NCBI GenBank assembly: GCA_949130495.1
Contig: OX422211.1
Location: 450,413,219 to 450,477,218 of the forward strand
DNA from: Sambucus nigra
Lineage: Eukaryota; Streptophyta; Magnoliopsida; Dipsacales; Adoxaceae
Direction: 5' to 3'
DNA length: 64,000 bases
Part shown: positions 20,082 through 32,923 of the stretch, piece by piece
How the letters are laid out: each line of letters begins with the position of its first letter
How positions within the stretch are numbered: the first letter of the stretch is position 1
Program-made: the position numbers and the translations under genes
Notes under the pieces: model-generated
The model's input: only the letters and a program-made list of their open reading frames with translations
What the model was told of the DNA's origin: nothing
Databases searched by the model: none

Positions 20082-21897
20082 TGTATCTGTTTCTTTTTAT
20101 ATAAAAGCGAGACTAACTTGTATACAAAAGAAAATTATTATTTTTTTATTTAAAGAGGTTTTATTTTATGCCATAAAACTTTTAATCAAGAGTTTGGATA
20201 AAAGTGGAGTTACCAGAAAAAAAACATAACATCGAAATTACAATGTTGTTTGCAAGTTTATAACATCACTGATTTCCAAATCGTTCATTGATTTTTTTCT
20301 TCTGTCGTCCTACGTATTGTAATGTATTAGATTCATTTATCATTTAGAATACTGCTATAAAAAGTTACTACTAATGCACGTCATGTGAGTGTATTAAAAG
20401 GTTTTGACATAAAAATTAGGGTCATTCTCATTTTTGGTTAATTTCTTATGTGAAACCTAAGGTTGAACTTCTATTTTCACTCTTTCGATTTAGTTTAAAA
20501 AATAGTAAACACTTTTTGTAATTTTTTTAACAAAATCTGAGAATTTATCATAACTTTTTCAATATTTAGGATATTGTTTTATGAAACTCCTAATATGAAA
20601 GTGAAATTAACCTTTAAAATTAACTTTTAAATTAACATTTAAAATTAACAACTAAAAAATCTTATAATTTATAATTATTATGATAATTATAAGGATAAAT
20701 TTTCGAATCGAGTCAATCTGTAGGTTTTGGCTTAAATTTTTTTGGACAAAACCTTTTAGTTAAAGTTTAGGACTTGCATTGGGTTATCCTTCAAAATCAT
20801 ATGACATGTTTGTTTGAGATTCATAACTACCATGTTAGAGCGTCTACATCACCATGATGTGTTTTATGACAGTTTTAATTTTAATGTTTAAGGATCTCGT
20901 GAAAGATGAATGCATATTATTTTGATCTTTGGATCTTACGTTTGTGGCGTTTCTATAAATATGATGAAGGCTATTTTTCATAATATGATTTTCAAAAGAG
21001 AAAATGTCTTTGAACGAAGTCGTTCGAAAGAGTTTTTACTCAATTTGAACAAAATTGATATGTTTATTCGAATGATATTTTATGGTCATTCAGATGAGAT
21101 TATGAATGTCGCTCAAATGACATTCTAGCAGGTATGAAATGATAAAATTATGTTAACAGGAACATATAGTTGGAATCTTGTTTGAACAACATATAAACAT
21201 TCTGGGAATTTTTTTAGGTGAATAATTTTGCAAAGATTAATTTCTAAATATCCAAAAGCCTTTAAACCCTAATTTCACCCAAGTGTTTTAAGATACAAGT
21301 TTTAAATTATATATTCTATGAGATATATTTTTGTGGGCACTTTATTTTAGTTCTTCCAATCACCTGGACTAAGAAACGTTTCATATGGTGGACTCATGCT
21401 CGTTGTAGTTTAAACGCATTTGATGTCATGTTTATGACTATTGTTTTGCTCAAATCGGTTGATATAGATGCATGTGGGTACTCATGCATTGTGGCAGTAT
21501 GTAGGTGGGCTCCTACATGTCGTTGTTTAGTAGATCAAAGGAATGAAGAGAGTTAAGACTTGTAAGGGAGTCGAGTCATTGTGTAAATCTACTATCACAT
21601 CCTTTTTTAATTCCTGACATAGTGTATTACATTGGTTGGGTCGTTCGAAATTTTTACCATTTGGGTTTTCCTCATACATCGAGCGTTGTGGTTTGCTACT
21701 TTTATTTTATTATTGTTATCACCTGGATGCACGCTTAGCTAAGATAAAATTTGGCAAACTTTTTAGTGATAACTATCAGATTAATTAATGTAAGTTTAAT
21801 TGGGTAAATTTGTTTTCTTTAACTTAATTTGAAAAACCTAAAATTTGGGGCATATTTGATTGTACTATCCGTACTAGATCAATGTAGGACTTTTTAG
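20082..21897. other. Unassigned AT-rich sequence, possibly an old copia LTR
   Basis: No credible ORF. The right end would be the 5' LTR end of a plus-strand copia element if the PBS at 21898 is real; I could not find its left end or a partner LTR. A short palindrome, TTATAATTATTATGATAATTATAA, lies near 20672. The first bases continue the site interrupted by element 1 at 1541. Confidence 0.4.
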
Positions 21898-21912
21898 TGG
21901 TATAAGAGAGGG
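21898..21912 (+). other. Possible initiator-tRNA-Met primer binding site
   Basis: TGGTATAAGAGAGGG is close to TGGTATCAGAGC, the plant LTR-element PBS complementary to initiator tRNA-Met. It lies about 330 bp upstream of a copia-like gag on the same strand, the expected place. Confidence 0.45.
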
Positions 21913-22230
21913 TTTTTATAAGGCGTTTAGGCCTGAATCTGGGATGCTATTATATAGAAGGTCATTCGTTTTCTTGACCACCATTGTTTGATGGGTCTAA
22001 TTACACATATTGGATATGGTGTTTGAAACCAACAGTTATGTCGATAGATGAGAAGGTGTGGAAAGCGGTTTTTATTGGGTGGATCCCACCCATAACTTTA
22101 TAAGGAAGACTTCATCTCCTTAATCCCATATAAAGTTAGAGTGATGTTGAGCATAAACTGAGTAAATATAATTTTCATGATCGAAGTAGGTTATTTTGTA
22201 CAGTTACACGAAGGAATTTTGTCGTATTAT

Positions 22231-23560
22231 GACGTGTAAAATGTCTAAAGATGTTTCGAACAAACTTCAACTCATCCATGATATGATTAGTGTTGTTATA
22301 GCTTCTTAACTCAAAAACCTCACCACTCAATTTAAAACCATCAGGATGGAAAATAGTGAATCCTTTTATGAGTTTTTTGCGAGAGTGTCAAATATTGTTA
22401 ACTCATTATTTAACTTATGAGATAGAATATTTGAAACTAAAGTTGTGAAGAAAAACTTAAGGTTCTTGCCTACAAGATTTAATTCAAATGTTATTGTTTC
22501 GAATTCTTTGGGAACTTTGGAGTCTACGAATTTTGAAGACCTCGTAGGTGAACTTGAAACTAATAATTTCAATATGTATTATTCAAAAGATCCAAAGAAA
22601 GATAAGGACATTAATTTTGAAGCGCGGAAGGAGGAAACACTTATTTTGTTTAAGAAATTTATCAAGATTGAAAAACAATCAAAAAATGAAAAGAAGTTAG
22701 AGTAAATCACATTTAACAAGGCTATAAAATTCCTTAAAAATCATAATGACAATTTTAAGAGGGATGATTCTTATAGATTCTTTGGGTATGTGGGTTATGG
22801 TGACAGCGAAGTTGAGTGTCCCAATAAGCTAAGGAAGGAGGGAAAGAAAATAAAGGTGTACGATTCTACCCTTAACGGTAATGAATAATAAAAGGAATGT
22901 AATTACCCCGTTGAGCATAATTACACGTGTTTACATCAAGTCATGTGAGCCCTAATATAAAAGTCTTCCAATTAATATAATCGTACATGACAGTTCTAAG
23001 GCCAAAGAGTGTGAATCCCAAGTGAGTGTTGGAGACAGTTGTGATGAAAAAGAAGGTAAAGATGATGTGTAGGAGAGTGAACTTTAGGTTGCTTTTAGGC
23101 AGTTATATGTCTAGTATTTTAAGCTCAAAGGGGTGACCTTGAAGTTTAAATCTAAGATGAAAGAACCTGTCATTAGTAATGGTGATAGTAAATTTATTGA
23201 GGATATTAGGGCACATGAGAAGACTCTTAGAGAAAAGATCGTGTTTGTTGAGAGAGAATGAGATAAGATTCATGGTTTGATGGATATTTTGAAGAATGAC
23301 TCCTTAGTTTTTTATAAGTCTTGTCGTTTGTACAAAACTAGAATTATGGAGTTAGAAGAGATATTGTGAGACTCGAGTAATGCCAAATTTGATTTGGAAT
23401 CTAGGTTGGAAAAGTTTCATAAAAAATTAGGAACAATTTGAATCAAATATGACAATTATGGGATTATATTTAATGATCGAAATGCTACCGCTACTAAATC
23501 CAAGAACATGACTTCGATAAAGTTGACCACTTATAGGGATGTTAGAAAATGTCAAATTAA
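22231..23560 (+). pseudogene. Ty1/copia-like gag remnant
   Basis: The frame has SFYEFFARVSNIVNSLFNL, then KVVKKNLRFLPTRFNSNV and FEDLVGELETNNF, the order and spacing of the UBN2-type gag domain of plant copia elements. A degraded zinc knuckle follows (RFFGYVGYG...VECPNK) near 22770-22830, and then a charged, coiled region near 23210-23440. Stops at about 22420, 22703 and 22887 and frame changes break it. No protease, integrase or RT is visible downstream. The lineage within copia is not determined. Confidence 0.6.
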
Positions 23561-24189
23561 GGGTCACATTTCTCATGTCAACACTTTCACATATAGCAGT
23601 ATTACCTTAAGAGCTTCTGTTTCGATCTTCGAAAGGGTCTTAGAAAGTCTAAGTCTTGTGTCACTAAGTTTCCCCCAAGAAATACCATCATGTCATACTT
23701 ATGTGGGTTAGGAATTATAATTTGGAGGCATTAAAGATTAGACTTGTTGATTCTCAAATTGTTGCATGTGATACATCTCATGCTAAATATAATTGTTGAT
23801 TGTGTTTGTCCTTTTTTCACACTAGTGTTTGTACTTCATGTTATATGTTATTTCTAATAGTATGTTTTTTTAGTCTTTAATATTTTGATTTATATCTCAT
23901 TGGATCTTTTTGGAAAATACAAAAATATTTTTCTTATCTTTTCATTTTAATTGTTGTTGTATTTTTTTAAAATGTTTAAAAAACTCAAAAGGATTTTTGG
24001 TTTATATATAGTTTGGTTTTAGGCTTTAATGTGTCATATAGACGTAAAAATCCAATTCATTACATACATCAAATGGACTAGGGCATTTGATTATAACTTT
24101 CAATGCTTCGGATTGTACTTTATCATGATAACATCAGACAATTGGATATTTATTTGCTTATTGGGTTCGCATTGCATATGATTCAACAC
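23561..24189. other. Unassigned AT-rich sequence
   Basis: Nothing recognisable on either strand; it probably belongs to the same decayed copia element. It ends at the ATATT target site of element 3. Confidence 0.5.
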
Positions 24190-24194
24190 ATATT

Positions 24195-26734
24195 CGTGAT
24201 AACCAGCATAATTAAATTCCGATTGATCAGGCCTTTATCAAATTAAATCAGGATTTACATATCGATCATTCTTAGCATCACTATAGTAATATTTTCAATT
24301 ACTAACCACCAAATCTTTAATTAAGCCAGTGGAAAATTTTATCTTATGAATTTAATCCAAAAACAACAAGTTTAATACGAATTCAAAATCAACACAATAT
24401 AAGAGAATCTAATCCTACCACAAATATCTAATATGAGAGTTAGCCGAATAACAACGACTAAGACAAGCAAACCAAAGTAAGTTCAAAGTATGCAAAGTGT
24501 AGTAATACATGCTAAACCAAAAGTAAAGAGTACATAATCCAGTGGCAACGTGCCCAAAGCACAACTGGGACCATCCCTATCTAGACGAGAATGAAACGGG
24601 CATTGAATAGAAAATCCTACAACACCCACATGTACCGCAACTACGTACCCTGCATGGAGATCAAGCCTGGCGCCCCTGTGGTAGTACACCTAAAAGGTTT
24701 TGAAAATATTTTATAGCAGGGGTTAGAACCCAAAACATTTAAAAATATTTAGCAAGTGAATTTAATTACAATAAATTAAAATGCATGAATGCTCTTTATA
24801 TATAAATTAGTGTCGCACCCTCTCTTAAGGACCACCTCACCCCGCAACTAATGTGCACACCTAACGTACTTCTATATGACCCACCTAGATATCAACCCCG
24901 TAACTAGTATTTTCATATATATATATCCTACATCCCCCACTACTCTATCCCGAGTAAGTTTATTGTACGAGATACAAGTTATTAATCACACCAATATATT
25001 TAAATCATTTCTCAATTGATATCATATAATAATCTCACGAGTTATATAATTAATACAGTTCTCATCATGTATTTACCCATATATAAATTCTCCATATATA
25101 CTTAATATCATATTACAACATTCACACACATGTTGTATATGTAAGCATCCTCCTGAGTATGATCTCATTAGATGCTCTCTGAATGCTATCATCTACGAGT
25201 ATACTCATCCACTAGGAACCCTGACTCGGTGCACTCCGAATTCGAAAAATAAAGTGAATAGGAGGCGGCCATAGTTCCCCCCGAAAATGAGACCGATCAA
25301 TCCCCAAGACGACTCATCCCTAACCACAGATGCTATGACATGTGGACTATACTCTCCCTGCATTCACTAGAGAGGGGATTCACCCATGTCACGTAATATG
25401 CTTTCCTATAAATAATATACACACAAATATGTATAAATCATGTATATATACTACACATCACCACATATATATATTAAATCCAGGCTACCTGTGTACAATA
25501 TACGTAACACTAGCTAACACATTCAAGTCTATAATTCAACCCAAATTTTAAATAATCACACGCTAATTAATTTCATTATCTCGATTTCACTCAACCAAAA
25601 ATACCCGGACTACCTCGCTTGGCCCAAAATATAATATTTATGAATTATTTCTCCGAAATCCATCCATAACATCTCACGCATTTAGCCCTCCCACATTCCA
25701 ATTATTTTTATCTTTGATTACTAGGTGTCAAACCCCATTTTAAATTTACATTAATGAATAAGACTAAAACAATTCTTGAATGAAACCTCCCATGTTAATA
25801 AAAATTAGCGCCACTACCAAATTTTGAATACCATTAATCGATCGACCCGTGGCATCGATCGATCAATCAAACAACACTTCTTCTTCTCCGACTTTCCTGT
25901 TTCCACCATTGACGAATTTTTAAGCTTTTGTTTCTCCAAATTCTAACCCTAATCAAATATCTTCATTAACCATTCACTACTAAAAACAAGTTATAATCAT
26001 CCTCTAATTGTTTTAACATCATTAATTCTCAAGAAGTCACAAATCCCAAAAGTGGGTTTCTACGGTTTAATACCCAATTTTCACCCAAGTGTTTATTCAA
26101 CAATTTCCCTAAGTTCAATTATAAAACTAACCCTAACATCCTAATCAATTCACACCTTCTATAATATGAATAGGAAAAATGTAATTAATAAGAATGCAAG
26201 TTAAACCACTTGCCTTAGAGTTTATAGAATCAAATTATTTGATGAAGATGATGGGTTGATTGAATGGTTTCCTCCCTCTTGTTCTTGGTTTAATCTTTCA
26301 AAATATCTTCTAGTTGCTCCCTTCTTTGTCTCTCCTTGATTAGGTCTTCTATAAATGAATTAGGATGCCTACACCCTCTCACAATTAGGGTTTATTAACT
26401 AAATCCCACTTTTCGTCTTGTGGGCCTTATAAAAATGTCCCAAATACTTATTTGGGACCTCAAATGTGTCTATAAAAGTCCCAAAACCCATATTATGCCT
26501 ATGGACACACTTTTCGAACTATTTTGACCCTACCCGACTCAATTATATGCTTAGAATCACCATCTAGATAATTATGTTTAAAAGTTAACTTTTACCCATT
26601 AACTAATTTAACTTCCCTAACTATTTAAATATTACTAATTAATTTAATTCTTATTAAATTACAACCACTTAGTAATTTAACAATTACCGAATTAATTAAT
26701 TAAAATAAAAGCCCTAAAATTACGAAGTGTTACA
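24195..26734 (-). repeat. Element 3, 3' LTR (left copy)
   Basis: 2540 bp. Aligns end to end with 31527-34170. It has only short TA runs (about 24917-24927 and 25465-25473) where the right copy has 64 and 68 bp. A dyad AATCGATCGACCCGTGG-CATCGATCGATC lies at 25835-25867. Confidence 0.92.
25835..25867. repeat. ATCGATCGACC dyad in element 3 LTR
   Basis: ATCGATCGACC, a spacer of about 6 nt, then ATCGATCGATC; the arms are largely complementary. The right LTR copy at 33279-33310 has ATCGATCGACC-CTTGGC-GTCGATCGA. An equivalent dyad occurs in the unrelated LTR of element 5. Confidence 0.75.
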
Positions 26735-26760
26735 TACTCCCCCCTTACAAGGGAATTTCA
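26735..26760 (-). other. Element 3 polypurine tract
   Basis: Minus strand GATGAAATTCCCTTGTAAGG then GGGGAGTA abuts TGTAACACTTCG, the LTR start. This is the usual Tekay/Del junction. Confidence 0.85.
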
Positions 26761-26761
26761 T

Positions 26762-28190
26762 CCCCAAAATTAGGATGTACCCACAGTAAATAACTCTGGA
26801 TACTACTCCCGCGTGTCCTCCTCCCGCTCCCAATTGGAATCATCAGCACTATGATGACCCCACTGAATGCGGACTAGCGATACAACTTTAGATCGTAACT
26901 AACGCTCACTGTGATCTAAGATATCTACTGGTCTCTCCTCATATGAAATAATCGGGTTGTAAGTCTATCTACTCAAGTGGGACGTGCCACAACGCCCTAT
27001 GACTCCTCTTATATTTCTTCAATGATGCTATATGAAACACATCGTAGATACACTGAAGGTGAATTGGCAAACCCAATCGATAAGTTATCAGATCGAATCT
27101 CTCAATGATGGAGAGTTGGCCCAGGTACCTTGGAGCTGATTTCCCCTTATTTCCAAATCTCCTTACCCCTTTCATAAGGGATACCCTCACTAATACCTAA
27201 TCTCCGATCTCCAACTCTACATGCCTCATATTCGCATCCGCATAGTTTTTTTTATCTCTCTTGGGCTATACGGATACTACTTGTAGGACGTGTATCGAAT
27301 TATCTACGGCCCCAATAGCTTTTTGTCCCCCACCTCTAACAAATAAGATTGTATGTGACAATGTCTCTCGTACAATGCCTTAAGTGGAGTCATGCCAATC
27401 GTGAATTGGTACGAGTTGTTATATGAAAAATATACCAAAGGAAGGTATTGTTCCCAACCTCCCCCAAAATCAAGGATACACATCCGTAGCATGTCTTCGA
27501 GAATTTGATTCACCCTCTTTGTCTGCCCACACATCTGGGGGTGATAGGCGGTCCTCAACCTCAACTCGATAGACTCCTGAAGGCTCTACTATAAATGCGA
27601 TACGAAAATCTTGTCCTTGTCCTCCTAGAGGCTCTACCAGAAGTGCGATACAAAAAGATTTTCAATGTCGGACACTATATTGATCGGTACCCCATGCAAC
27701 CTGACTATCTCCTCTATGAATATTCTCGCATACTGCATAGTCTCAAAGTCTATGATAACCGACAGGAAGTTGGCAATCTTGGTCAACCGATCTACTATGA
27801 CCCATATAGATTTATGACCCCTCTGTGATACAGGAAACCCCGTAATAAAATGCATAGAGATGCTCTCCCACTTCCATATCGAGATATCAAGTAGCTGCAA
27901 CATCCCTGACAGGCTCTGGTGATCCACCTTCATAAGCTGACACATGGCACACTTTGAGACGAACTCCGTGATGTCTCATTTCATCCCCGTCCACCAGTAT
28001 TGCCTCCTTATAACTTGGTACATCTTGTCCCCATCGAGATGTATTGTAAACCTAGAGCCATGGGCCTCAGTCAAAACGGCGTGTCTCAAGTCCTTGTCCT
28101 ATGGCAAGATCAACCTCACATTAATGCATAACCCTCCCTCGGATCTAATGGAGTAGGACTCTGCCCCCTCTACTAGTAACTGCCTCATAT
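26762..28190 (-). pseudogene. Integrase and chromodomain of element 3
   Basis: N-terminal H-H-C-C finger near 28060-27930 (HGSRFTIHLDGDK, CAMCQLMKVDHQ). Core: MHFITGFP near 27840, VIVDRLTK, then VSDIENLFVSHFW near 27640; then AYHPQMCGQTKRVNQILEDML near 27540. Compared with the family, the first catalytic Asp (MDFI) is His, and the catalytic Glu (QTER) is Lys. Near 27000 is the DLITYRLGLP...YDVFH block. The chromodomain lies at about 26945-26785: RPVDILDHSER, RSKVVSLVRIQWGHHS, WEREEDTRE, YPELF, with two in-frame stops. The chromodomain is known to direct chromoviruses to heterochromatin. Confidence 0.9.
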
Positions 28191-29560
28191 TGTCCTAGAA
28201 AAATTGATCCTTTGCCTGATCCCTCATCACCCGCATGACAATCTCGGGCGTGACTGCTAGAACCTCTATACATTCCCTGGAAATTTCATCGTCGTTCCAG
28301 AGTTCGCTCCATTTTGCCTTCCAAACTTCCGCCAAGTCCTACTTAGGTCGCCAACTCAATTCGTCTACCACCACGTTGGCCTTACCTGGATGATATTGAA
28401 TATCAAACTAGTAATCCTTCACGAACTCCTGCCACCTCCTCTGTCTCATGTTCAAGTCCTTCTGCATGAGTAGATACTGGAGTTACTTGTGATCCATGAA
28501 TAATGTGAACCTCTCTCCCAAAAGGTTGTTCATCCAAATCCTCAAGGAAAAAATCTCAGTTGTTAACTCAAGATCATGGGTGGGGTAATTCCTCTCGTGG
28601 GGCTTAAGCTTCCAGGATGCATAAGCTATAGCCCGCTCTTCTTGCTGTATCACACCTCCTAGTCCCTACAAGGATGCATCAGTATAGACCCGATAATCCA
28701 ATCCTACCCTTGGTAACACCAATACAGGTGCGGATGTTAGCTTGTCTTTTAACTCATCGAATTCTAACTGACACTGATCAAACCATACGAATGGCACCCC
28801 TTTTGCGAGTCAAATTTTTTAATTGTCCAACAATCTTGGAGAACCCCTTGATGAAACAACGGTAGTATCCCTACAACCCCAAAAATCTCCTAATCTCAGT
28901 CGGTGTCGTGGGTTTTCCCCACTCCCTCACCACTGACACCTTGCTTGGGTCCACAAAAATAACTTTTTCCAAAATAATATGGCCAAGGAATTGCACTTCC
29001 CGTACCCAAAACCCACATTTCTCAAACTTAACGTATAACTTTTGATCATGTAATGTCTCCAGAACCATTCGGAGATGATCCGCATTCTCCTCCTTCGTTC
29101 GCGAGTAGACCAAAATATCATCTATGAACACTATGACGAATTGATCGAGAAACTCTAAGAAAACCCAATTCTTAAGGTCCATGAATACTAATGTTGCATT
29201 GGTGAGCCCGAATCGCATCACCCAAAACTCATAGGAACTCTATCTGACACAAAAGTGATTATTGGGACGACCTCCTCTTGAATCCGTAACTGATGGTACC
29301 TTGATCGTAAATCAATTTGGAGAAATATTTGTCCATCGCAACTAGTCAAATAGATCATCAATCCTAGGCAATGCATATTTATTTCTTGTTGTAACTTTAT
29401 TCAGCTCCCTATTGTCAACACAGAAACGGAGCGAGTTGTCTCTCTTCTTCAAAAATAGCACGGGAGCACCCCATGGAGATGTGCTCCGTCGAATAAATCT
29501 CTGGCCCAAGAGCTGCTGGATTTGTTCGCTCAACTCACGCATCTCCGAAGGGACCTTGCG
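28191..29560 (-). pseudogene. Reverse transcriptase and RNase H of element 3
   Basis: RT fragments: [40 protein letters not shown] and [20 protein letters not shown] at 29542-29342; [15 protein letters not shown] with the catalytic FIDDILVYS near 29200-29090; [15 protein letters not shown] near 28970. RNase H at about 28640-28400: [44 protein letters not shown]. Stops and frame changes separate these blocks, including one around 29240-29340. Confidence 0.9.
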
Positions 29561-30130
29561 GTAAGGCCCTCATGCTATCGGCCAAGTACCTGATGCTATC
29601 AATGATGAACTCAATCTCTCGATTAGGTGGCAACCCCGGTATGTCCTGGGATATGTCCTCAAATCCCCTTATAACTTGAATTGAGTGTATCGGGATCACC
29701 ACCTCTTGTGAGGTCTCCTCCTCAATGTAATATAAATAAGTGCGCGATCTTCCTTCGGTAAGGGTAATCGCCACTAAAAACATTTCCTACCCTGGGATGC
29801 CCAATACTATGGCTCTTTCATCACAATCCACCATCGCCCTATAACCGGATAACCAATCTCTACCCAAGTTAAAATCGTAGCCCTCTAAATATAATACCAA
29901 GAGGTCTACCATAAAACTCAGTCCTCCAATCACAATGTCCACCCCCTATAGATCGAGTGAATGAGTGACTCATCCCCTATCGGTGACTCTACACAAATTA
30001 GTAGTATATCGTCCATATCTAATAATCCAGTGACTCTAGAAAATATAGTCCTAACAAATTAATATGATGAACTGGTATAAAAAAAGGATTCTACCCTCAT
30101 GTCTATAGATAAGGAACATGCCCTCGATTG
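29561..30130 (-). pseudogene. Protease region of element 3
   Basis: The minus strand encodes LGRDWLSGYRAMVDCDERA near 29860-29800, the conserved C-terminal protease motif of chromoviruses (LGMDWL...), followed by a linker with GFEDISQDIPGLPPNREIEF that leads to RT. The active-site D-S/T-G is not clear in the eroded upstream part. Confidence 0.75.
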
Positions 30131-31333
30131 TTGGTGGCACATGTGGTACTGGAGTGATCGAAACATCTCGGACATTATACACATGCTCGTACTTTAATTA
30201 TCCTAACTGCTGCAAAACCTGGAGAGCTGCTGCTGTTGGAGGTCCCTGTACCTGATGGCCCTGCGGGTCACCATTCTACTGGACCCTGCCTCTCTGTGGA
30301 TAGTTCATCTTGAAGTGGTTTAGCTGGTTACATTCGTAATAGTGCTTCTGAGCATCCCCCCGATAATGGCCCTGACACGGTTATCCCTGATGGCCCTGAC
30401 GAGGCTGGTCCGGGTGTTGGCTTTGATGGCCACCACCATTGTTCCGTTGACCCTGGTGTCCCTAAGGATCTTGTTACTGATTCGGGCTTTACTTACCCTG
30501 TGAACCCTTGTCCTCCGAACCATAATATCTTAGTAGGATTCCACCAGCGGGTATCCTGCCCCTGTTGTGCTCCGCTAGTAGAACTCCTATTCACCTTGAC
30601 CTACTGGCTCAACTCACCACTTCTTTTGCTAAGAATTCCCAATCATATATTTCTTGATCCTCTAGGACAAAGCGTCCACGAACTTAGGTTTCTTGCTCTC
30701 TTCATTTCCCACGTCGTCTAGCACTAGATTTTCCAAATGGGTGAACTTATCCTCATACTCTGCTACGGATCGATCACCCTGAATCACCTATTGAAACCTC
30801 CTCCTCATCTCAGTCTCAATAGCTAGAGGAAAGTACTTACGATCGAACTACACCCAAAACTCCGTAACAGTCATTGAATCTCTTTCTGTAATAGTGTTCG
30901 TGGACTCCCACAACTACAAAGCTTCCCCAGTTAGCCTAAAAGTCATCAACATCTGTCTTTAAACCTCGCTACAATCAACCATACGCAAATGTCTCCGCAT
31001 ATGCCTCCTCCACGTGTAGGATAAAATCACGTATGCACCTCCCTGAAACTCCAGGGGATGGCCATTCTGAAAGGCCTCCCTAACACGCTGCCACTCAAAC
31101 GGCCTCGGGTGGGCCTCCACTACTGGAGCCATGGGTCGTTGTGGCTCAGGCTGAGGAAAGTACGCTGCCATGGAGGCATTGACTGCCTGGGCCACAATAC
31201 TAGCTACCTTCTCGGTGGATACGAATCCTTATGGGTCCTGGAGCTGTGGAACATCGGGCTGCTGAGGAGCCTCTCCCCCTCCGCCTCTTGTGGCTGCCCT
31301 CGGGGCTCTACCTCTCGCTCTCTTGGGCGGCAT
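30131..31333 (-). pseudogene. Gag of element 3
   Basis: ATG at 31333 opens MPPKRARGRAPRAATRGGGG, typical of Tekay-type Gag. The gag core is decayed: MAQAVNASMAAYFPQPEPQ, then FQNGHPLEFQGG. A zinc knuckle near 30350-30305 reads YYECNQLNHFKMN, with the first Cys replaced by Tyr and the last Cys missing. Stops occur near 31230 and elsewhere. Confidence 0.8.
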
Positions 31334-31512
31334 ATGAAATGTATAACGAGTTATATTAGTTCACGATTAATACAAATATTAAAATAGCATAATTACAATA
31401 AATAATAAACATAAAAATGATTCAACAGTCCTAATAATAGGGCTCTATGCCAAAGAACGCAACGATGAAACTAAAGCAAGTCGTACATATCCTAGGGACA
31501 CTTGAACCTAGT

Positions 31513-31524
31513 GCTCTGATACCG
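31513..31524 (-). other. Primer binding site of element 3 (initiator tRNA-Met)
   Basis: CGGTATCAGAGC on the minus strand, matching TGGTATCAGAGC apart from the first base, 2 nt from the LTR. Confidence 0.85.
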
Positions 31525-32222
31525 TATGTGACACCCCACTTAACTAAATTTTTGTTGATCGGTCTTTTATCAAATTATATCAGGATTTACATATGGATCA
31601 TTCTTAGCATCACTGTCGTAACATTAATAATTACAAACCACTTAATCTTTAATTAAGCCGGTGCCAAATTTTATCTTATGAATTTAATCTAAAACCAACA
31701 AGTGTAATAAGAATCCAAAACCAACATAATATAAGAGAATCTAATCCTGCCGTCGAATAACATCGACTAAGACAAGAAAATCAACATAAGTCCAAAGTAT
31801 GCAAAGTGTAGCTAATACATGCTAAACCAAAAGTAAAGAGTACAAAATCAAGGGGCAACATGCCCAAAGTACAATTGGTACCATCCCTATCTAGATGAGA
31901 ATGAAACAAGCATCTAATACAAAATCCTGTAGCACCCACATGTACCGAATCTACGTACCCTGCATGGAGATCAAGCCTGGCGCCCCTGTGTTCGGACACC
32001 TAAAAGGTTTTGAAAATATTTTATATCAAGGGTTAGAACCCAAAACATTTAAAAATATTTAGCAAGTGAATTTAATTGCAGGAAATTGAAATGCACGAAT
32101 GCTCTTCATATTGAAGTTAGTGTCGTACCCCCTCTTGAGGACCACCTCAACCCTCAACTAATGTGCATACATAACGTACTTCTATATGACCCACCTAGCT
32201 ATCTACCTCGTAACTAGTCTTG

Positions 32223-32224
<2 letters not shown>

Positions 32225-32288
<64 letters not shown>
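32225..32288. repeat. (TA)n microsatellite 1 in element 3 right LTR
   Basis: About 64 bp of uninterrupted AT dinucleotides. The same site in the left LTR (about 24917-24927) has roughly 10 bp. Confidence 0.95.
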
Positions 32289-32290
<2 letters not shown>

Positions 32291-32849
32291 TACTTCCCCC
32301 ACTACTCTATCCCGAGTAATGTTATTATACGACTTATAAGTAATTAATAACACTAACGTATTTAAATCATTTCTTAATTGACACCATATAACAATCTCGC
32401 GTGTTATATAATTAATTAAATTCTCATCATATATTTACCTATATATAAATGTTCCATATATATACATAATATCATATTACAACATTGACACACATGTCGT
32501 AGATGTAACCAACCTCCTGAGTAGGCTCTCATCGGATGATCTCTGAATGCTATTATCTACGTGTATACTCATCCACCCGGAACACTAACTCGGTGCACTC
32601 CGAATCAGAAATATAAATCTCATAGTAGGCGGCCATAGTTCCGACTGGAAATAAGACCGACCCATACCCAAGACGACTCATCCCTAACCACAGACTCTAT
32701 GACCTGGGGACTATACTCTCCCTGCATTCACTAGCCAAGGGATTCACCCACATAGCGCAAACTCCTATGATAGCATTAGAGTAGGTATGTTTTCCTATAA
32801 ATATTATACACAAAAATATTTATAAATGATATATATATACTACACATCA

Positions 32850-32851
<2 letters not shown>

Positions 32852-32919
<68 letters not shown>
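32852..32919. repeat. (TA)n microsatellite 2 in element 3 right LTR
   Basis: About 68 bp of AT dinucleotides; the left LTR has about 9 bp at 25465-25473. Frames encoding runs of Ile-Tyr here are artefacts of this repeat. Confidence 0.95.

Positions 32920-32923
<4 letters not shown>

Noticed and set aside
20910..21128. 72-codon plus-strand ORF in unassigned DNA
   Set aside because: No recognisable domain, AT-rich codon use as in the flanks, and no support for transcription.
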